Source of the DNA: Odontesthes bonariensis
Lineage: Eukaryota > Chordata > Actinopteri > Atheriniformes > Atherinopsidae
DNA: 64,000 nt
NCBI RefSeq assembly: GCF_027942865.1
Contig: NC_134524.1
Span: forward strand, 4,884,036-4,948,035
Direction of reading: 5' to 3'
The notes beneath the pieces were generated by a model. That model saw only the letters and a list, made by a program, of their open reading frames with translations. It did no database searches and was not told the DNA's origin. Below are positions 61,773 through 64,000 of this stretch, piece by piece; position 1 is the first letter of the stretch; each line of letters begins with the position of its first letter. The translations under genes and the position numbers were made by a program.

Positions 61773-63237
61773 TCACTTGTTGGGAAGAAATGAGTTCCGT
61801 ATGGTGGCTCTGAGTTTTTCACTTTGAAGAAGTCCGACCAGCAGCAGCAGTAGAGCCACCATCACAATGGTGAAAACGGTCCTTAAGACGACGTAGATGT
61901 GACAGGGACGAGTGTGTGGGTGTTGCTCTGCAAAGAGGATGCAGATAATGTGCATGAAACACAACTGAGCTGAAATGTTTCAAAGGCTTTTTGAACCATT
62001 TTTAATCAGAATCTGACAAGACACATTATTTTAAACGGCTCAACAACAATAGCAGCAATTACTGTGGTTAGTAATCACTGACAGTCTCTGTCATCACTGA
62101 ACCTTTTCAGGGTCTCACCTCTGACAGCCAGCCAGCTCTCTGCTGATTCTCCGACTCCTGGGATGTTACATTTGTAGAGTCCTTCATCAGACTTGGAAAC
62201 TCTGCCGATGGCCACGTTTCCTGCGGAGCTGCTGCTGATGTGGACTCCATCTTTATAGAAGTCAGTTGTGAAATTGAAGGACATCATCTTGTTTCTGCAG
62301 CTCAGAGTCACAGCTTCTCCCTCCATCACAGGATGAGCAGGACTCTCCAGGATCACAGAGCCATCTGAACAAAAAGGGTTTGACATCCATCTCATGTTAA
62401 GATCTTGATGAATTCATCAAAAACATCGATGTGTCAGTGCAAACATACCAGTGACATCGATACTGATGATGTTGCTCACGTCCCATCTTCCAGCCACACA
62501 CACATAATCTCCACTGTCCTCCAAATAAAGATTTTTGATGCTGCAGATTGATCTTGTTGGGGTTTTATGAGTGCTGCTACAAGATTGTAATTTCCCCTCA
62601 AGCTTTTTTATGACTCCGTCATTAAACTCTGACTCACAACGAAAAGTTACCTGTTCATAGCTAAAGAACTGCAGTTTGTCTGGAGTGATATGAAGAGAAG
62701 CTGAATCTGAGAAAAAGAATAAGAGAATGGTTCAGAGAGACATTTATGACGCCTCTACAATTACAGAAAAACATTAAAAGCATATTCTATTCCTTTCAAC
62801 ATTTTCTGACAACTTTGTCAGCATTTCTAAACACAGCAGTGAATAGATAAGGTTCGTGCTAGCTGGTACTGACCGACTCTCTGAGCATGTTCACACTGCA
62901 GGATCATCACAGCCATCACTGAATAGACAAAAGAAATGACATTAAACATGACAGACACATGTTTATTACAATATAAGGTTTGTCAACTTCAACAGGAACT
63001 CCTGAAGGTGTATTTGTTAGAAAAAAGTGTCGCATTTCAGCTTTAAGTCTAATATGTAAGATCAAAGACATGAACAAAAGGTTCGTCTACAGGAAACTTT
63101 TGAAACGCCACAGACATTTAAACAGCCTTCATAACTTTAAACAACCTCTTTATCTCTTATTTTTTATCTGGATGAGCAGGAAATGGAGATAAATGTGCGT
63201 ACTCACACAGGCTGAAGCAGAGAGCTGTGACCTCCAT
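61773..63237 (-). CDS. Fc-receptor-like immune receptor C (two Ig domains, short tail)
   Basis: Exons: 63207-63237 (ATG), 62874-62918, 62449-62706 (D1), 62119-62364 (D2) and 61773-61927 (membrane span and stop), all in phase. The structure and tail match receptor B (RPCHIYVVLRTVFTIVM then a Leu-rich span, no tail tyrosine). D1 is 12 nt longer than in A and B, adding four residues including a Ser/Cys stretch before the disulfide-rich turn. The start exon encodes a Ser where A and B have Arg (CFSL for CFRL). The D1-D2 intron is only 84 bp because it lacks the nested MITE. It is probably closest to the pre-insertion gene form. Confidence 0.85.
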
Positions 63238-63609
63238 GTCGTCTTGCTGCTGAATGAACGTGAGGCGGGCGTGGAAAGTCACTGAACAGGGTTTCTTCCT
63301 GTGTGGCTTATTTCTGTAACAGCTTTCATAGAACCACAGCCTGTAAAAGGGGTTTTATTGTCATCACTAAGTGGGGCAAAGAACAGAGGAGGACAAATCC
63401 TGCCTATAGAAAATGTCAAATTAATGTTTACTGTTTTTTTGTGTTATGTTGCATTGCAACAGATGAACTTCTCAGTCAGCACCATGGGGGCGCTAGAGGA
63501 AAACTAAGTATGTTTATCAGAGTTATTCAGATTCATAATCGGAAAATCAAAGATATGCTGAACATGTTAAGCCAATTCCTTTCTTAGACGAGTTATTTCA
63601 GTGAATACC

Positions 63610-64000
63610 TACACACACACACACAATGTCCCGAGAGGCTGCATCGTGGATGGGTGCTACGTTCCAGTGAGATAGCTCCAACCACAACTCGCCATGGCTT
63701 CATCTGGTGGTGGAGTTGAGAACTGCACCCCTCTCCACAAGGCATCTCAACAGCTCAGTGTTGCATTCTCTCAGATGGGGAGCTACTGTTGGGAGAGAAT
63801 TGCTTGTGGATGGATCCTTTCACTGTGGAAACTCTTATGGACTGTTTCTTTCACGGTGGAATGCCCGGGAATTACTTACCTGGAAACTTACCTGGAAGTA
63901 CGTGTGAGTGGCTTTGATGAACACTGCCAGAGAGACTGAGCAAGTGAAGATTTGGTTTGAAGAAGATTCATTTAAGTTCCCCTTTAACTCTTTCGGTGCC
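63610..64000. other. Unassigned sequence after a short (AC)n, upstream of receptor C
   Basis: Homology with the regions upstream of A and B stops at about 63607. A short (AC)n follows, then about 370 bp with no gene or element I can name. Composition and GGTGGAATGCCCGGG-type motifs suggest an interspersed repeat that continues past the window. Confidence 0.3.

Overview
The window is vertebrate, almost certainly from a ray-finned fish and probably a percomorph. The genes have introns with GT..AG splice sites. The immune receptor exons have the fish Fc-receptor-like layout. The interspersed repeats (Tc1, hAT, piggyBac-like, Ty3/gypsy, tRNA-derived SINE, L2/Rex-type LINE) are typical of teleosts. 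No bacterial or viral genome organisation is present. All annotation was done by eye; no alignment or motif scoring was run.

Positions 1-615 hold a decayed LINE reverse-transcriptase scrap. Positions 616-28867 form one 28-kb array of a composite repeat. It has 15 copies that begin CTAGAAAGCTGCAAGCAGC, plus five internal head-to-tail fusions. Copies contain 1-6 internal units of about 317 bp. Several end in (GAAA)n or (AAT)n and a 52/55/58-bp hairpin minisatellite, which expands to 26 units at the right edge. Each 317-bp unit carries the 15-mer CCAGCAGGTGGCGCT, which fits the published CTCF core consensus; I count 37 sites, 34 of them full matches, all on the + strand. The middle of the array is a very recent 2,531-bp tandem amplification.

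Positions 29292-32887 (minus strand) hold the first four coding exons of a secreted L-amino-acid oxidase (IL4I1/LAAO family). The splice phases all agree and the gene points into the array, so the array is either inside an intron of this gene or has cut it off. Positions 33-44 kb are mostly transposon debris: TTAA-flanked foldback elements, hAT pieces, a long inverted repeat, a tRNA-derived SINE and an L1 scrap. One unrecognised transmembrane-tail exon lies on the + strand.

Positions 44.5-63.3 kb (minus strand) contain three tandem Fc-receptor-like genes, here called A, B and C. All share a split signal peptide and two Ig domains. B and C end in a transmembrane segment with a short tyrosine-free tail. 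A has different 3' exons with a longer tyrosine-bearing tail, which is the layout of a paired receptor system. The duplicated module also carries a Ty3/gypsy remnant and a Tc1 remnant. A and B share a nested MITE insertion beside the D1 splice donor that C lacks, so A and B are the younger pair over that stretch. A further TTAA-flanked piggyBac-like element has split the gypsy reverse transcriptase upstream of B.
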